Source of the DNA: DAOPZC01 sp035353175
GTDB taxonomy: Bacteria > Verrucomicrobiota > Kiritimatiellia > RFP12 > UBA1067
NCBI GenBank assembly: GCA_035353175.1
Contig: DAOPZC010000004.1
Span: 1 to 64,000, forward strand
DNA: 64,000 nt
Direction: 5' to 3'
The first letter of the stretch is position 1. The number at the start of each line of letters is the position of its first letter. Of this stretch, positions 55,018 through 63,364 are shown in pieces. Under the pieces are notes generated by a model. It had not been told where the DNA came from and ran no database searches. It saw nothing but the letters and a program-made list of their open reading frames with translations. A program made the position numbers and the translations under genes.

Positions 55018-58000
55018 TTAATGACGCTGGCTCAAGACTTCGCCGGCGCGGAGGCGCAGGGCGGCAAGCGTCATCGGTTCGGGCAGAATTTTGGTCGAAA
55101 AGCGTCCGCCCGCGTTCGGAATGTCGATCAGCGCATCGAAATCGGCGAGGACCCGCGCGGCCTCCGGGTCGTCGGTTCTGGCCTTTAAGAGCTTGAGATA
55201 TTCATAGTCTTCGACGCCGTCTCGCGCCGCCTCCATACGGACGGTGGTGACCGGTCCTGTGACGCCGATGGGGGTGCCGGGGTAAAGCAGATAGCCATCG
55301 CCGTTAGGGTACCGTACATAGTAGGACTCGCCCGGCGTGCTGCTCTGGTGGATATAGCTATGCCAGCCGAATTTCCACGGCTCGTAGGTCAGCCAACTCA
55401 CGCCCCAGAACTCGTAAGCCTCGGCACCGTATTTGAAACAGTAATGGGGCAGGAGACGCTCAACCGCGCAGAAAGGCGTGTCGGTGCACATTTGTCCGTC
55501 TGTGGTGAACCAGATACTGTCGTTCGCGGCGACGCGTGCCCGCATCTCGCTCACAGGGAAGCAGCCGTAGTGGCCGACGCCCCAGACGTCAAGGTAGCCG
55601 TTCCAGTCGGGGCAGTGCCGCCATGTGCTACAGTAGATGCGGATTTTCGGGTCGACCTCGTGAATCATGTCGCAGCACGCTTTCATCTGGTCGACGATAT
55701 GTTTTTTCGTGAGGAAAGGTTCGTCTGAGATGTAGAGCGTGAGTTTGTCGGCCCAGCCCTTTGCTTGCACGTGCTTCCAGTAGAGCCGCAGGCACGCCTG
55801 ATAGGCCGCTTTGTACTCTTTGCGCAATTTGGTGCGGTCGACGTCTTTGTACGGGTATTCGCCTTCGTACGGCTTCTCGCCAAAGAAATCTTTCGGCGGA
55901 TGCTCCCAGCCGAACAGGTAGAAGCGGTTCGGCATATAGGAGGTGTGGAATTTCAATTCGTCGAAGTAGACGCGTGCGGCTTTGTCGTACTCGGTGAAGT
56001 CGCACGTGATGTTGCCCTGCGTGTCACGCGTGAATATGGGGTCGGCGATGACTTCGTCGGGACAAACTTTTTTTGAGGCCATGAACCGCATCAGACGGTC
56101 GCGCTGCACGGCGGCCGGCGTGCCGTCAGCCAGCCATTGCGGACTGATGCGCAGGTCGTAGATGGCCGCGCAAGAAGGCGCTTGGGGCAGCGCGAAGTTC
56201 CAGACCGTGACGGTGAACGGAAAGACATCGATGATTTTCCCGCCAGCCGCGAGCCGGATCTTGCCCCGGTATTCTCCAGCAGGTGTGTCGGCGTCGGTTT
56301 TGAATGAGAGCCACACCGCCTGCGTCTGGTTCGCCGTCAGGCTGCCGCGGGCGGTGGGGCGGATGGGGTCGGGCCACCAGCCGGACCAACCGTCCGACGA
56401 GCCCGCGCTGGAGGGATATTTCAGCTCCCACGCCGGGGTATTGAGGTTATAATAGGCGGTACGGTGGTCGATCGGCACATAGCCGACCCACCCGACGGTA
56501 TAGTCGGACAGCGACGCTCCCCGCGTGTTCTTGGGAACGTCGATTTCGACCTTGAGATCAGGAATATCGCGGCCGGCACGCAACGCGAGTTGCATCGCCT
56601 CTTCCTCGTTACGGGCGAGTGAAATCGCGAACGGCGCGGAAGGAAGTTGCGCTGGTAGGGTTTCGCGGAAGACCTTAATGACAGGATCGACCGGCCAGGC
56701 CGTGAGGTCGTATGCGGACATCGGCGGCGTGTCGGGGTCGCCGGTCGAGGCGTTCAGGCATTCGGCGAGAAACACGCCGTCGTGTTTAAGCGTGCCCCGG
56801 TCGTTCATGGTGAGGTGCATCTGGAACTTCGTCGCGTTGGTCGGCAGCGTCACCGTGCCGAACATTGGGGTCCACGACGTGTCTCCGCTGATGGGAGAAC
56901 CTGCGCCAAGAAATCCGCCTGCGGCAACTTCGCCTTTGTCGGTGCGCAGGTGTGCGTTCAGGCTGGCCGTGCCGTCCAGCTTTTCACAGGCGAGCCACGC
57001 GCCGTAGAGGTAGGTGTGGCCGGGTTTGACCGCGATCGTCTGATACCATCCTCGCCAGTTTGCCTTCGCGGCCATCGATACGGTCATGCGCGCGTGGCGT
57101 TTGCCGAAACCGCCAGGCGCTCCGAGCGCGAACGTCGTGTCGGCGTCGTCGCCGCTGTGCGTCCAGATGTCGGGAGCGTCGGTGCCGCTTTCGAAATCCG
57201 GATTCTTGACGAGGTTGACGGGGCTGTTCAGCAGCTTGGCGAAAGACTGGACATCCGTGTCGGTTCCGTGTTCCGCCAGCACTTGGTCAGAAGGAATGTC
57301 GCTGCCGAGCGCGGAAACTGCGGCTTTCGCGGGCGCGGCTTTCGCGCCGCTGTCGCCGACATAGAGGTAGTAGGTGAGCGCCGAGCGTGCGGCGAGCGAA
57401 GAAGTGAAAAGCAGACGGTCGCCGAGGCGGCAGGCTTCGACGGCCGAGCCATTCAGGGTCAGGAGAAACTTCGGCGCAGCGATGCCGCGCGCGGCGCTGT
57501 TGAGGTCGGCCACGGCCAACAGATTGGGGGCCGTCTCGTCGCGCAGGTTGGCGACGCGAACCGGCAGCCGGTAGAGCCATTCGGAGCGGGCGTCAGCATA
57601 GGGAACGAAGGGGGTGATCAGACGTCGGAACCAGTTTGGCTTGACGCGGCGAGCGGACGGCATCCAGTCGGCATCAGCGCCCTGCTCGCTGAGTGAGAGT
57701 CGCTCGACATGGCCTGCGCAGGCTGAGGCCTGCGGCGCGTGTCGGTCGGTCTCGAACGAGAAACCGTCATACCAGGCGGTGCCGGTCCCGTAGAGGACGG
57801 ATCCGGTCTGCATGCGCGTCGCGCCTTCGGGCACGGTGAAGGAGATGACCTGCTCTTTCCAGTCGAAAGTGCCGTCGCCGGTGCGTGCGACCTGGTTGAG
57901 GCGCTGGGGGTTCTTGTCGTCGCCGACGTGAACGTACCAGCCCGCGTTGCCGACGACGTTTTCGGCGCGGACACGGACGCGGATGGTGCAGCGAGCGCCG

Positions 58001-58635
58001 GCGACGACCGCGAAATCCGTCCGCACGAAGCCGAACCAGGATTTGTCGGCGTCAGTGTCCGTTTGCGCCTTGAGACAGTGGGAGCCCGAGAAGGGCTTTT
58101 CCGTCGACCAGGTGAGCCGGTGTTTCGTGTTGGCCTGCGCGGCTTGCCATCCGGTGGGCTGATCTTTCACCCCTTTCTCGAAATCGCCGTTGAGCTCGGA
58201 GTCCGAACGCTTACCGTAGAAATCTGCGAGGCCCCAGGCGTGGGGATTGTCGAAATAGACATAATAGGTGGCGGATGTGTTGGGCCCACAGACGGCCGGC
58301 AACGTCAGGGTCGCGCCTGCCGGGATCGCGCCGGTCGTAAAAAGGGTGTTTTGATCTGCCGTCCAGAGGCCGTAGAGCAGCTGTTTGCCTTGTTCGTCCG
58401 TCACGCGCAGGGCCTCCGCGCGCGAGCCTGCAAGCGGAGCCTGGCCGGGCTTGTCGCCGACGGCGAGCGATACGGGATCCCCCTCGAGCGCCGTGCCGGA
58501 AGGGTTTGTGACCGTAACAGGGAAACGGGCGCGCCATACATCGCCGCGGCCCAACCAAAGCGGATGATGCCATTCGGCGGCCGCGAGCGAACCGCACAGC
58601 ATGATCGATACAACAAGCGAAGACAGTCTATACAC
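55018..58635 (-). CDS. Large exported GH123/DUF4091-like glycosidase-type protein
   Basis: 1205 residues on the minus strand, GTG start at 58635 with GGGAGGGAG upstream; signal peptide MYRLSSLVVSIMLCGSLAAAE. The first 650 residues contain two beta-sandwich/CBM-like stretches (LNGDFEKGVKDQPTGW and VKNPDFESGTDAPDIWTHSG both start such a unit). The last 560 form the DUF4091/GH123-type region: TVTVWNFALPQAPS, LTLYISDEPFLTKKHI, IYCSTWRHCPDWNGYLDVWG, AYEFWGVSWL, NGDGYLLYPGTP and VRMEAARDGVEDYEYLKLL. Related GH123 enzymes are beta-N-acetylgalactosaminidases. The SDEP segment is a likely catalytic Asp-Glu pair. Exact substrate is unknown. Its 5' region faces the REP-like pair. Confidence 0.85.
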   Translation of the reverse strand: MYRLSSLVVSIMLCGSLAAAEWHHPLWLGRGDVWRARFPVTVTNPSGTALEGDPVSLAVGDKPGQAPLAGSRAEALRVTDEQGKQLLYGLWTADQNTLFTTGAIPAGATLTLPAVCGPNTSATYYVYFDNPHAWGLADFYGKRSDSELNGDFEKGVKDQPTGWQAAQANTKHRLTWSTEKPFSGSHCLKAQTDTDADKSWFGFVRTDFAVVAGARCTIRVRVRAENVVGNAGWYVHVGDDKNPQRLNQVARTGDGTFDWKEQVISFTVPEGATRMQTGSVLYGTGTAWYDGFSFETDRHAPQASACAGHVERLSLSEQGADADWMPSARRVKPNWFRRLITPFVPYADARSEWLYRLPVRVANLRDETAPNLLAVADLNSAARGIAAPKFLLTLNGSAVEACRLGDRLLFTSSLAARSALTYYLYVGDSGAKAAPAKAAVSALGSDIPSDQVLAEHGTDTDVQSFAKLLNSPVNLVKNPDFESGTDAPDIWTHSGDDADTTFALGAPGGFGKRHARMTVSMAAKANWRGWYQTIAVKPGHTYLYGAWLACEKLDGTASLNAHLRTDKGEVAAGGFLGAGSPISGDTSWTPMFGTVTLPTNATKFQMHLTMNDRGTLKHDGVFLAECLNASTGDPDTPPMSAYDLTAWPVDPVIKVFRETLPAQLPSAPFAISLARNEEEAMQLALRAGRDIPDLKVEIDVPKNTRGASLSDYTVGWVGYVPIDHRTAYYNLNTPAWELKYPSSAGSSDGWSGWWPDPIRPTARGSLTANQTQAVWLSFKTDADTPAGEYRGKIRLAAGGKIIDVFPFTVTVWNFALPQAPSCAAIYDLRISPQWLADGTPAAVQRDRLMRFMASKKVCPDEVIADPIFTRDTQGNITCDFTEYDKAARVYFDELKFHTSYMPNRFYLFGWEHPPKDFFGEKPYEGEYPYKDVDRTKLRKEYKAAYQACLRLYWKHVQAKGWADKLTLYISDEPFLTKKHIVDQMKACCDMIHEVDPKIRIYCSTWRHCPDWNGYLDVWGVGHYGCFPVSEMRARVAANDSIWFTTDGQMCTDTPFCAVERLLPHYCFKYGAEAYEFWGVSWLTYEPWKFGWHSYIHQSSTPGESYYVRYPNGDGYLLYPGTPIGVTGPVTTVRMEAARDGVEDYEYLKLLKARTDDPEAARVLADFDALIDIPNAGGRFSTKILPEPMTLAALRLRAGEVLSQRH

Positions 58636-58768
58636 GGATTTCTCCCTCCCAATGTTTGAGAATACTTTAACCTAAATTTCGCTGGTGAGAAAACAACGAA
58701 AATGGCGGCACAATGTTTTTGCACCGTGGAACGCGGAGTGATCACGGCTTACCTTTGGCCTTCCTGGC

Positions 58769-58856
58769 GGCGGTTTCGGAGAAACCGCCCTACCTGTGTA
58801 TGCGTTGGCAGCCAAGTTGAGAGGCGATTTGGTAGGGTCGTTTCTCCTAAACGGCC
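58769..58856. repeat. Inverted pair of REP-like hairpins with GTAG tags
   Basis: Unit 1 (minus-strand sense) has a perfect 9-bp stem, 58769-58777 with 58781-58789, and a GTAG tag complementary to CTAC at 58790-58793. Unit 2 (plus sense) has GTAG at 58832-58835 and an 8-bp stem, 58836-58843 with 58849-58856, with one G-T pair. Twenty-two of 26 bases match between the units when one is reversed. A GTAG plus hairpin is the classic REP form mobilised by RAYT transposases; none is in the window. They lie in the 341-base gap 58636-58976 that has no other gene. Confidence 0.7.
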
Positions 58857-58941
58857 GTTCTTATGCATGCCAAATCCAAGGGAGTAGGCCGTGGCGGATT
58901 GATAACGAAGTTGAAAGAAAGTGCCGTCAGCAAATGAGGTG

Positions 58942-58950
58942 TGTTATAGT
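58942..58950 (+). promoter_or_regulatory. Extended -10 promoter candidate for the GH43-like gene
   Basis: TG-T-TATAGT (58942-58950) is a near-perfect extended -10 element 26 bases before the ATG at 58977. The -35 region 58922-58927 is poor, as is common with extended -10 sites. The gene itself has GGAGGA at 58965-58970. Confidence 0.42.
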
Positions 58951-58976
58951 GAAAAAAAGCGTTTGGAGGAATTCTG

Positions 58977-59966
58977 ATGAAATCGACCCTTTTCTTGATT
59001 ATTGCGGCGGGTGCCTTGTGCGCAATTCACGCCGAAACGTTGCCGGAAATGAAATGGGCGGATATGACACGGCTGGGTAAACCGTACTCGAAAGACCCGT
59101 CGGTGGTGCGGTTCCGGGATCGCTATCTGATGTACTTCTCACTACCGCCGTTTGATTCCAAACTCGCTCCGACCAACGCGCCGAAAGGCTGGTCGATCGG
59201 CATCGCGGAAAGCCGGAATCTTTTGGACTGGACGAAAGTTGCCGAGCTGTGGCCCGAGCAGCAGTGTGACCGGAACGGGCTCTGCGCACCGGGCGCGCTG
59301 GTTCTGGAAGGCCGCGTGCATCTGTTTTATCAGACGTACGGGAACGGTCCGCGCGACGCGATCTGCCATGCGGTGTCGAGCGACGGCGTGACGTTCACGC
59401 GCGATGCGCGAAATCCGGTATTCCGCCCGCATGGGGCATGGACGTCCGGACGTGCGATCGATGCGGAGGCCTTTCCGTTCAATGGGAAGCTGCTGCTCTA
59501 TTTCGCGACCCGCGATCCTTCCATGACCACCCAGATGGTCGGTGTCGCGTCGGCCGATCTCACGTCTGATTTCGGGCCCTCCGCCTGGTCGCAGCTGCGC
59601 ACCGGCCCCGTGCTCCGTCCTGAACTGTCGTGGGAAAAGAAATGCATCGAGGCCCCGTCTGTGATCCGGCGAGGTGATACGCTTTTCATGTTCTACGCCG
59701 GTGCCTACAACAACGCGCCGCAGCAGGTCGGCGTGGCGTCGAGCACGGACGGTGTGGTTTGGACGCGCGTTTCCCATACACCGTTGCTTGCGAACGGCGA
59801 GCCCGGCGCATGGAACGCCTCGGAATCAGGCCATCCCGGAATCTTCGGCGATGCCGACGGCAGGACTTGGCTGTTCTATCAGGGCAACTGCGACAAGGGT
59901 AAAACGTGGTACCTGTCGCGGAGAAGCGTCGTTTGGAAGGACGGCCGTCCGGTTGTCGGGGACTGA
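58977..59966 (+). CDS. Exported GH43/GH32-like five-bladed propeller protein
   Basis: 329 residues; GGAGGAATTCTG before ATG 58977; signal peptide MKSTLFLIIAAGALCAIHAE. A five-bladed beta-propeller glycosidase fold is indicated by repeated units: KDPSVVRFRDRYLMYFS with the likely nucleophile-type Asp, LCAPGALVLEGRVHLFYQTYG, AIDAEAFPFNGKLLLYFATR, CIEAPSVIRRGDTLFMFYAGA and ESGHPGIFGDADGRTWLFYQG. Each blade has an Asp/Glu-Ala/Pro turn typical of clan GH-F/J proteins. Likely cleaves or binds an arabinose- or fructose-containing glycan; activity is unproven. Confidence 0.8.
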   Translation: MKSTLFLIIAAGALCAIHAETLPEMKWADMTRLGKPYSKDPSVVRFRDRYLMYFSLPPFDSKLAPTNAPKGWSIGIAESRNLLDWTKVAELWPEQQCDRNGLCAPGALVLEGRVHLFYQTYGNGPRDAICHAVSSDGVTFTRDARNPVFRPHGAWTSGRAIDAEAFPFNGKLLLYFATRDPSMTTQMVGVASADLTSDFGPSAWSQLRTGPVLRPELSWEKKCIEAPSVIRRGDTLFMFYAGAYNNAPQQVGVASSTDGVVWTRVSHTPLLANGEPGAWNASESGHPGIFGDADGRTWLFYQGNCDKGKTWYLSRRSVVWKDGRPVVGD

Positions 59967-60015
59967 GGGCGTGGACCGGCTTGTCGCCACTGGGGCGTCG
60001 TGATATTGTAAAGAT

Positions 60016-63000
60016 ATGGATTTCACCGAGATCAGAGACGACGAAGAGGATGTGTTGCCGGAGGAACGCTCCGGATGTTTGCGCGGACTGTTCAGGCTGC
60101 TGCTGTTTCTGATGGCGCCGCTTTTTGTGGTTGCGGCTTTAATCCCGACGCTGATGTCTTCGGATGGGGGGCGGAAATGGGCCTTGGCCAAAATCAATGC
60201 GGCTGTCGCGCCGGCGCGGGTGTCGTGCGAAAAGTGGTCGCTGGGGTGGTTGCGCGCGCCGGTGCTGGAAAAGGTCGGATACGCCGATGCCGCGAGCGGC
60301 GTCGACGTTAAAGTGGAGAAGGTCGTTTTCGATAGAGGGCTGTTGCGGCTGTTTCCGGTAGGCATATTGAATCTCGGCACGGTGACGCTCACGCGGCCCG
60401 CGGTCTCTCTCTTGGCGCGGCAGGCGGCGCCATCGGCCCCGGCGAAAAATGCCGGAAAAAAATCCGGAAAGGGCTTCTTTTTTCTGCCGGTCGTGGACGT
60501 GGCTGCGGAACTCGCGGTAGAGGACGGCGGCATCAGGGTGGAGGGGGCTGGGGCTGAGCCTTTCGTGATCGAACAGGTGGCGGCGAACGTCACGCTGGAG
60601 TCTTACAAGAAACCGGTCGCGCTTCAGGTGCAGACGCTGGTCGGGGGCGGCGCGTTGACGCTGGAAGGCCACGTGCAGAGCCTCCGGGATTTTTACAAAG
60701 GGGCGAAGCTGGATCAGCCTGAAAAACTGACGCTCAAGCTCGTGGGCGTGGATCTGACGGCATTCGCGCCACTGATCCGCCAGGTGACGGGCGAGCCGTG
60801 GATTTACAGTGGCAGCGCCGAGGGGGCCGTGACGGCCGTGATCAAGGGCACTGGGCAATATGCGGTCGAGGGCGGTGTGCTGGTGACCGGCCTTTCGGTG
60901 GCGGGTGCCGGGCAGGCTCGTTCGCCCAAGGGCGACGTGGCCTTGATGTTGGACGTCGGGTTCGCCGACAACGTGTTCGAGGTGGCCAAGTTTGATGTGT
61001 CTTCTCCGTGGGTCCGGGCGGGCGCGAGCGGCACCTTGCGGGCCGGCGACAAAGCCGGTGTGATGACGGGCTCGATCACGGCCAACGCGAAGGTTCACCT
61101 TGCGAATCTGGCGCGCGATTTCGCGCCGGTTCTGGGGCTGTCCAACGGATTCAAGCTGCAGAAGGGGGAAGTGCATGCAACCTTTGCGCTGGAGGGCAAT
61201 GCGAAGGCGATGAGCGTGGACGCGCGAGCGACGACGGCGGATCTCGCGATGACGGTTGGCGGCGAGCCGCTCGTGTTGAGGCCCGAACCGTCGCTGGTGT
61301 TCAAGGCGAATTTCCCTTACGGGGAGTGGCCGGAGGTTGAGACCTTCCATCTCAAAGCGCCGTTCGCGGACGTGTACGGCAGCGGGCGCTTTGATGCGGC
61401 GGTGTTGAAGGGCAAACTGGACCTGACGCTCTTCTCCCGCGACTTCAAGCGGATATTGAAATCGAGCCCCCCGATGGTGGGAGCGGCCTATCTGGATGTG
61501 ATGACAAAGCGCGCCGGCGACGGGGTGGCGTTGACCTCTTTCCTCAAGCTCTCGGACGTGGCGGCTGAACTCCGGCCCGGACAACGCACGGTGGTGCCTC
61601 AGGGGACGTTCAAACTGTCGGGCCGGGTGCCGCTAAAGGAAAACCGCCCGGAAGGAGAGCTGCTGGATGCAACCTTCGATTTCTCGCTGGAAAACGGAAA
61701 CGTGAAAGGCGGATGGAAACGGCTGGCTCCCGCGCTGAAGAACGGCGTGCAGCCGGTGTTGCGCGGATTCACGATGACGGGTTCTCTCGAGTTGGGCGCG
61801 GTGCGTAGGCTGCTGGGTGGCGTGCTGCCTGCAGCCGTTCAACGCCGCATGACGGAATGGCAGGGCCGGGTGATTGCCAATGCGACGGCAGAGGCTGCCG
61901 GCGGGGTGATGAAGGCCCGGATGAATGCGGTCGGCCAACAGATTGTATCCGCGGGAAGTAACGGCGTGTGGCGTGTGCCGGATGTCCGCATGGAGGGTGC
62001 GCTATCGCAGGGCGGGCCCAAAGAGGGGCTGTGCGTCGACTTGGCGGCTTCAGGCAGCGGGGCATTGGAACGCGACGGCGAGTGCGTGTTCGCCGAAAAG
62101 AGCGCAAAAGTCGCATTGGCTGCGGTTTTGAACCCAGACGGCGAGTGCGTCTCAATCCCCAAGCTGGCTGTCACGTCGGGGCTGTTCGATTTGGATGCGG
62201 AAGCGGAGGTGACGGAGCTCGCCACGCGGTGCATGGTGTCCGCCAAGGGCAAGGCCGCCGTGGATTTCAGAGCCGTGACGAGCCTGCTTGAGAGCGGGGG
62301 GGTCGACGAATTCGCGATGACGGGACGCGGGCTGCGCGATTTCCGATTCTCATCGCCTATGGCAGGTGGAGCGGCAACCGTGCTTTCCGAGGGCGAGTTC
62401 TCGGGCGGGCTATTTTTGGAATCCTTAAAAGGCTTGGGGCTGAGTGCGGGGCCGGCTGACGCGTCGATCCAATTGTCGAAAGGCGTTCTCAAAGTGGCGT
62501 ACGAGCCGGCTTTGAACGGCGGTAAGTTGCGGATGGTGCCGGAGATCGAGGTCGGCGGTCGCAACGGCGTTTTGGCTTTTCCCGCGAAGACTCGTCTGCT
62601 GGAAAACGTGACGCTCACGCAGGAAATGGTGGACTCGTTGCTGGTCAGCATGAATCCGCTGTTTCGGGGTTGTTCGGTGTTGGGGGGGACGGTGTCTCTG
62701 GACCTGAGGAGCAGCCGCTTCGCGGCGGGAGAGTCGCCCAACAAGCGCATGGCCGCGGATATGGATGTGCTGTTCAAGGAGCTCAAGCTGGAAATGGGGT
62801 CGTCCCTGCGCGAGCTGTTGACGATGCTCAAGGTGAAAGACAAGGTTTACGAAGTCGACCGGTTGCCGGTGCATGTCGTCGTCAAGGATGGACGCGTCCA
62901 CATGGATCCTGTTAAGATGGTAATCGATAAACAGCCGGTCGTTTGCGGCGGTTCGGTCGGATTCGACGGGACAATCAAGTATCTTGTTGAAGTGCCGGTA

Positions 63001-63210
63001 ACGGAACGGTTGGCCGGGGGCGCGGCGGGTCAACTCCTGAAAGGCACCGTCATCAAAATTCCCGTGTCCGGCTCTGTTTCGGATCCCACGCTCGATACGG
63101 GAGCTTTGCGGAACGCGCTGGGAGCGCTGATCAAGAGCGCAGTGGGCGAAGAGGCGATGGGCAAAGTCGGCAGTTTCCTTGAGAAACTGCAGAAAGAGCT
63201 GAAGAAGTGA
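60016..63210 (+). CDS. Large AsmA-like/TamB-like inner-membrane-anchored protein
   Basis: 1064 residues. The N-terminus is acidic, then one membrane span (GLFRLLLFLMAPLFVVAALIPTLM, about residues 23-46), and a long periplasmic part of repeated beta strands such as VKVEKVVFDRGLLRLFP and VDLTAFAPLIRQV, as in AsmA-type proteins that help move lipids between membranes or shape the envelope. The C-terminal 100 residues (ITVEVPVTERL-type repeats and KIPVSGSVSDPTLD) match the AsmA-C-like end. No strong RBS is seen; an extended -10-like TGATATTGT at 60001-60009, 17 bases after TTGTCG, would start transcription near the ATG. Confidence in the family is moderate. Confidence 0.72.
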   Translation: MDFTEIRDDEEDVLPEERSGCLRGLFRLLLFLMAPLFVVAALIPTLMSSDGGRKWALAKINAAVAPARVSCEKWSLGWLRAPVLEKVGYADAASGVDVKVEKVVFDRGLLRLFPVGILNLGTVTLTRPAVSLLARQAAPSAPAKNAGKKSGKGFFFLPVVDVAAELAVEDGGIRVEGAGAEPFVIEQVAANVTLESYKKPVALQVQTLVGGGALTLEGHVQSLRDFYKGAKLDQPEKLTLKLVGVDLTAFAPLIRQVTGEPWIYSGSAEGAVTAVIKGTGQYAVEGGVLVTGLSVAGAGQARSPKGDVALMLDVGFADNVFEVAKFDVSSPWVRAGASGTLRAGDKAGVMTGSITANAKVHLANLARDFAPVLGLSNGFKLQKGEVHATFALEGNAKAMSVDARATTADLAMTVGGEPLVLRPEPSLVFKANFPYGEWPEVETFHLKAPFADVYGSGRFDAAVLKGKLDLTLFSRDFKRILKSSPPMVGAAYLDVMTKRAGDGVALTSFLKLSDVAAELRPGQRTVVPQGTFKLSGRVPLKENRPEGELLDATFDFSLENGNVKGGWKRLAPALKNGVQPVLRGFTMTGSLELGAVRRLLGGVLPAAVQRRMTEWQGRVIANATAEAAGGVMKARMNAVGQQIVSAGSNGVWRVPDVRMEGALSQGGPKEGLCVDLAASGSGALERDGECVFAEKSAKVALAAVLNPDGECVSIPKLAVTSGLFDLDAEAEVTELATRCMVSAKGKAAVDFRAVTSLLESGGVDEFAMTGRGLRDFRFSSPMAGGAATVLSEGEFSGGLFLESLKGLGLSAGPADASIQLSKGVLKVAYEPALNGGKLRMVPEIEVGGRNGVLAFPAKTRLLENVTLTQEMVDSLLVSMNPLFRGCSVLGGTVSLDLRSSRFAAGESPNKRMAADMDVLFKELKLEMGSSLRELLTMLKVKDKVYEVDRLPVHVVVKDGRVHMDPVKMVIDKQPVVCGGSVGFDGTIKYLVEVPVTERLAGGAAGQLLKGTVIKIPVSGSVSDPTLDTGALRNALGALIKSAVGEEAMGKVGSFLEKLQKELKK

Positions 63211-63231
63211 GCGGCGGCAGCCGGAATCAAA

Positions 63232-63264
63232 CGATCATAAACAAGCACGACCGATCACAAACAA
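63232..63264. repeat. Direct repeat CGATCA(T/C)AAACAA upstream of the aldolase gene
   Basis: Two 13-base copies, 63232-63244 and 63252-63264, one mismatch, spaced 20 bases start to start, i.e. about two helical turns. They lie 100-130 bases upstream of the class II aldolase start, just before a promoter-like pair. Good candidate for a regulator binding on one DNA face. Confidence 0.5.
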
Positions 63265-63285
63265 TCAAAAGTGGTCAGTTTGCGC

Positions 63286-63314
63286 TTGCGTTTTTCGGAC
63301 GGTTCGGGTATATA
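63286..63314 (+). promoter_or_regulatory. Candidate promoter for the class II aldolase gene
   Basis: TTGCGT at 63286-63291 and TATATA at 63309-63314, 17-base spacer. It follows the direct repeats and precedes the ATG at 63365 by 50 bases. Confidence 0.45.
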
Positions 63315-63364
63315 AAGACGGCGTTTTTTCAAGGCAACCCTTCGGGGTGTGAAAGGAAACGTCT

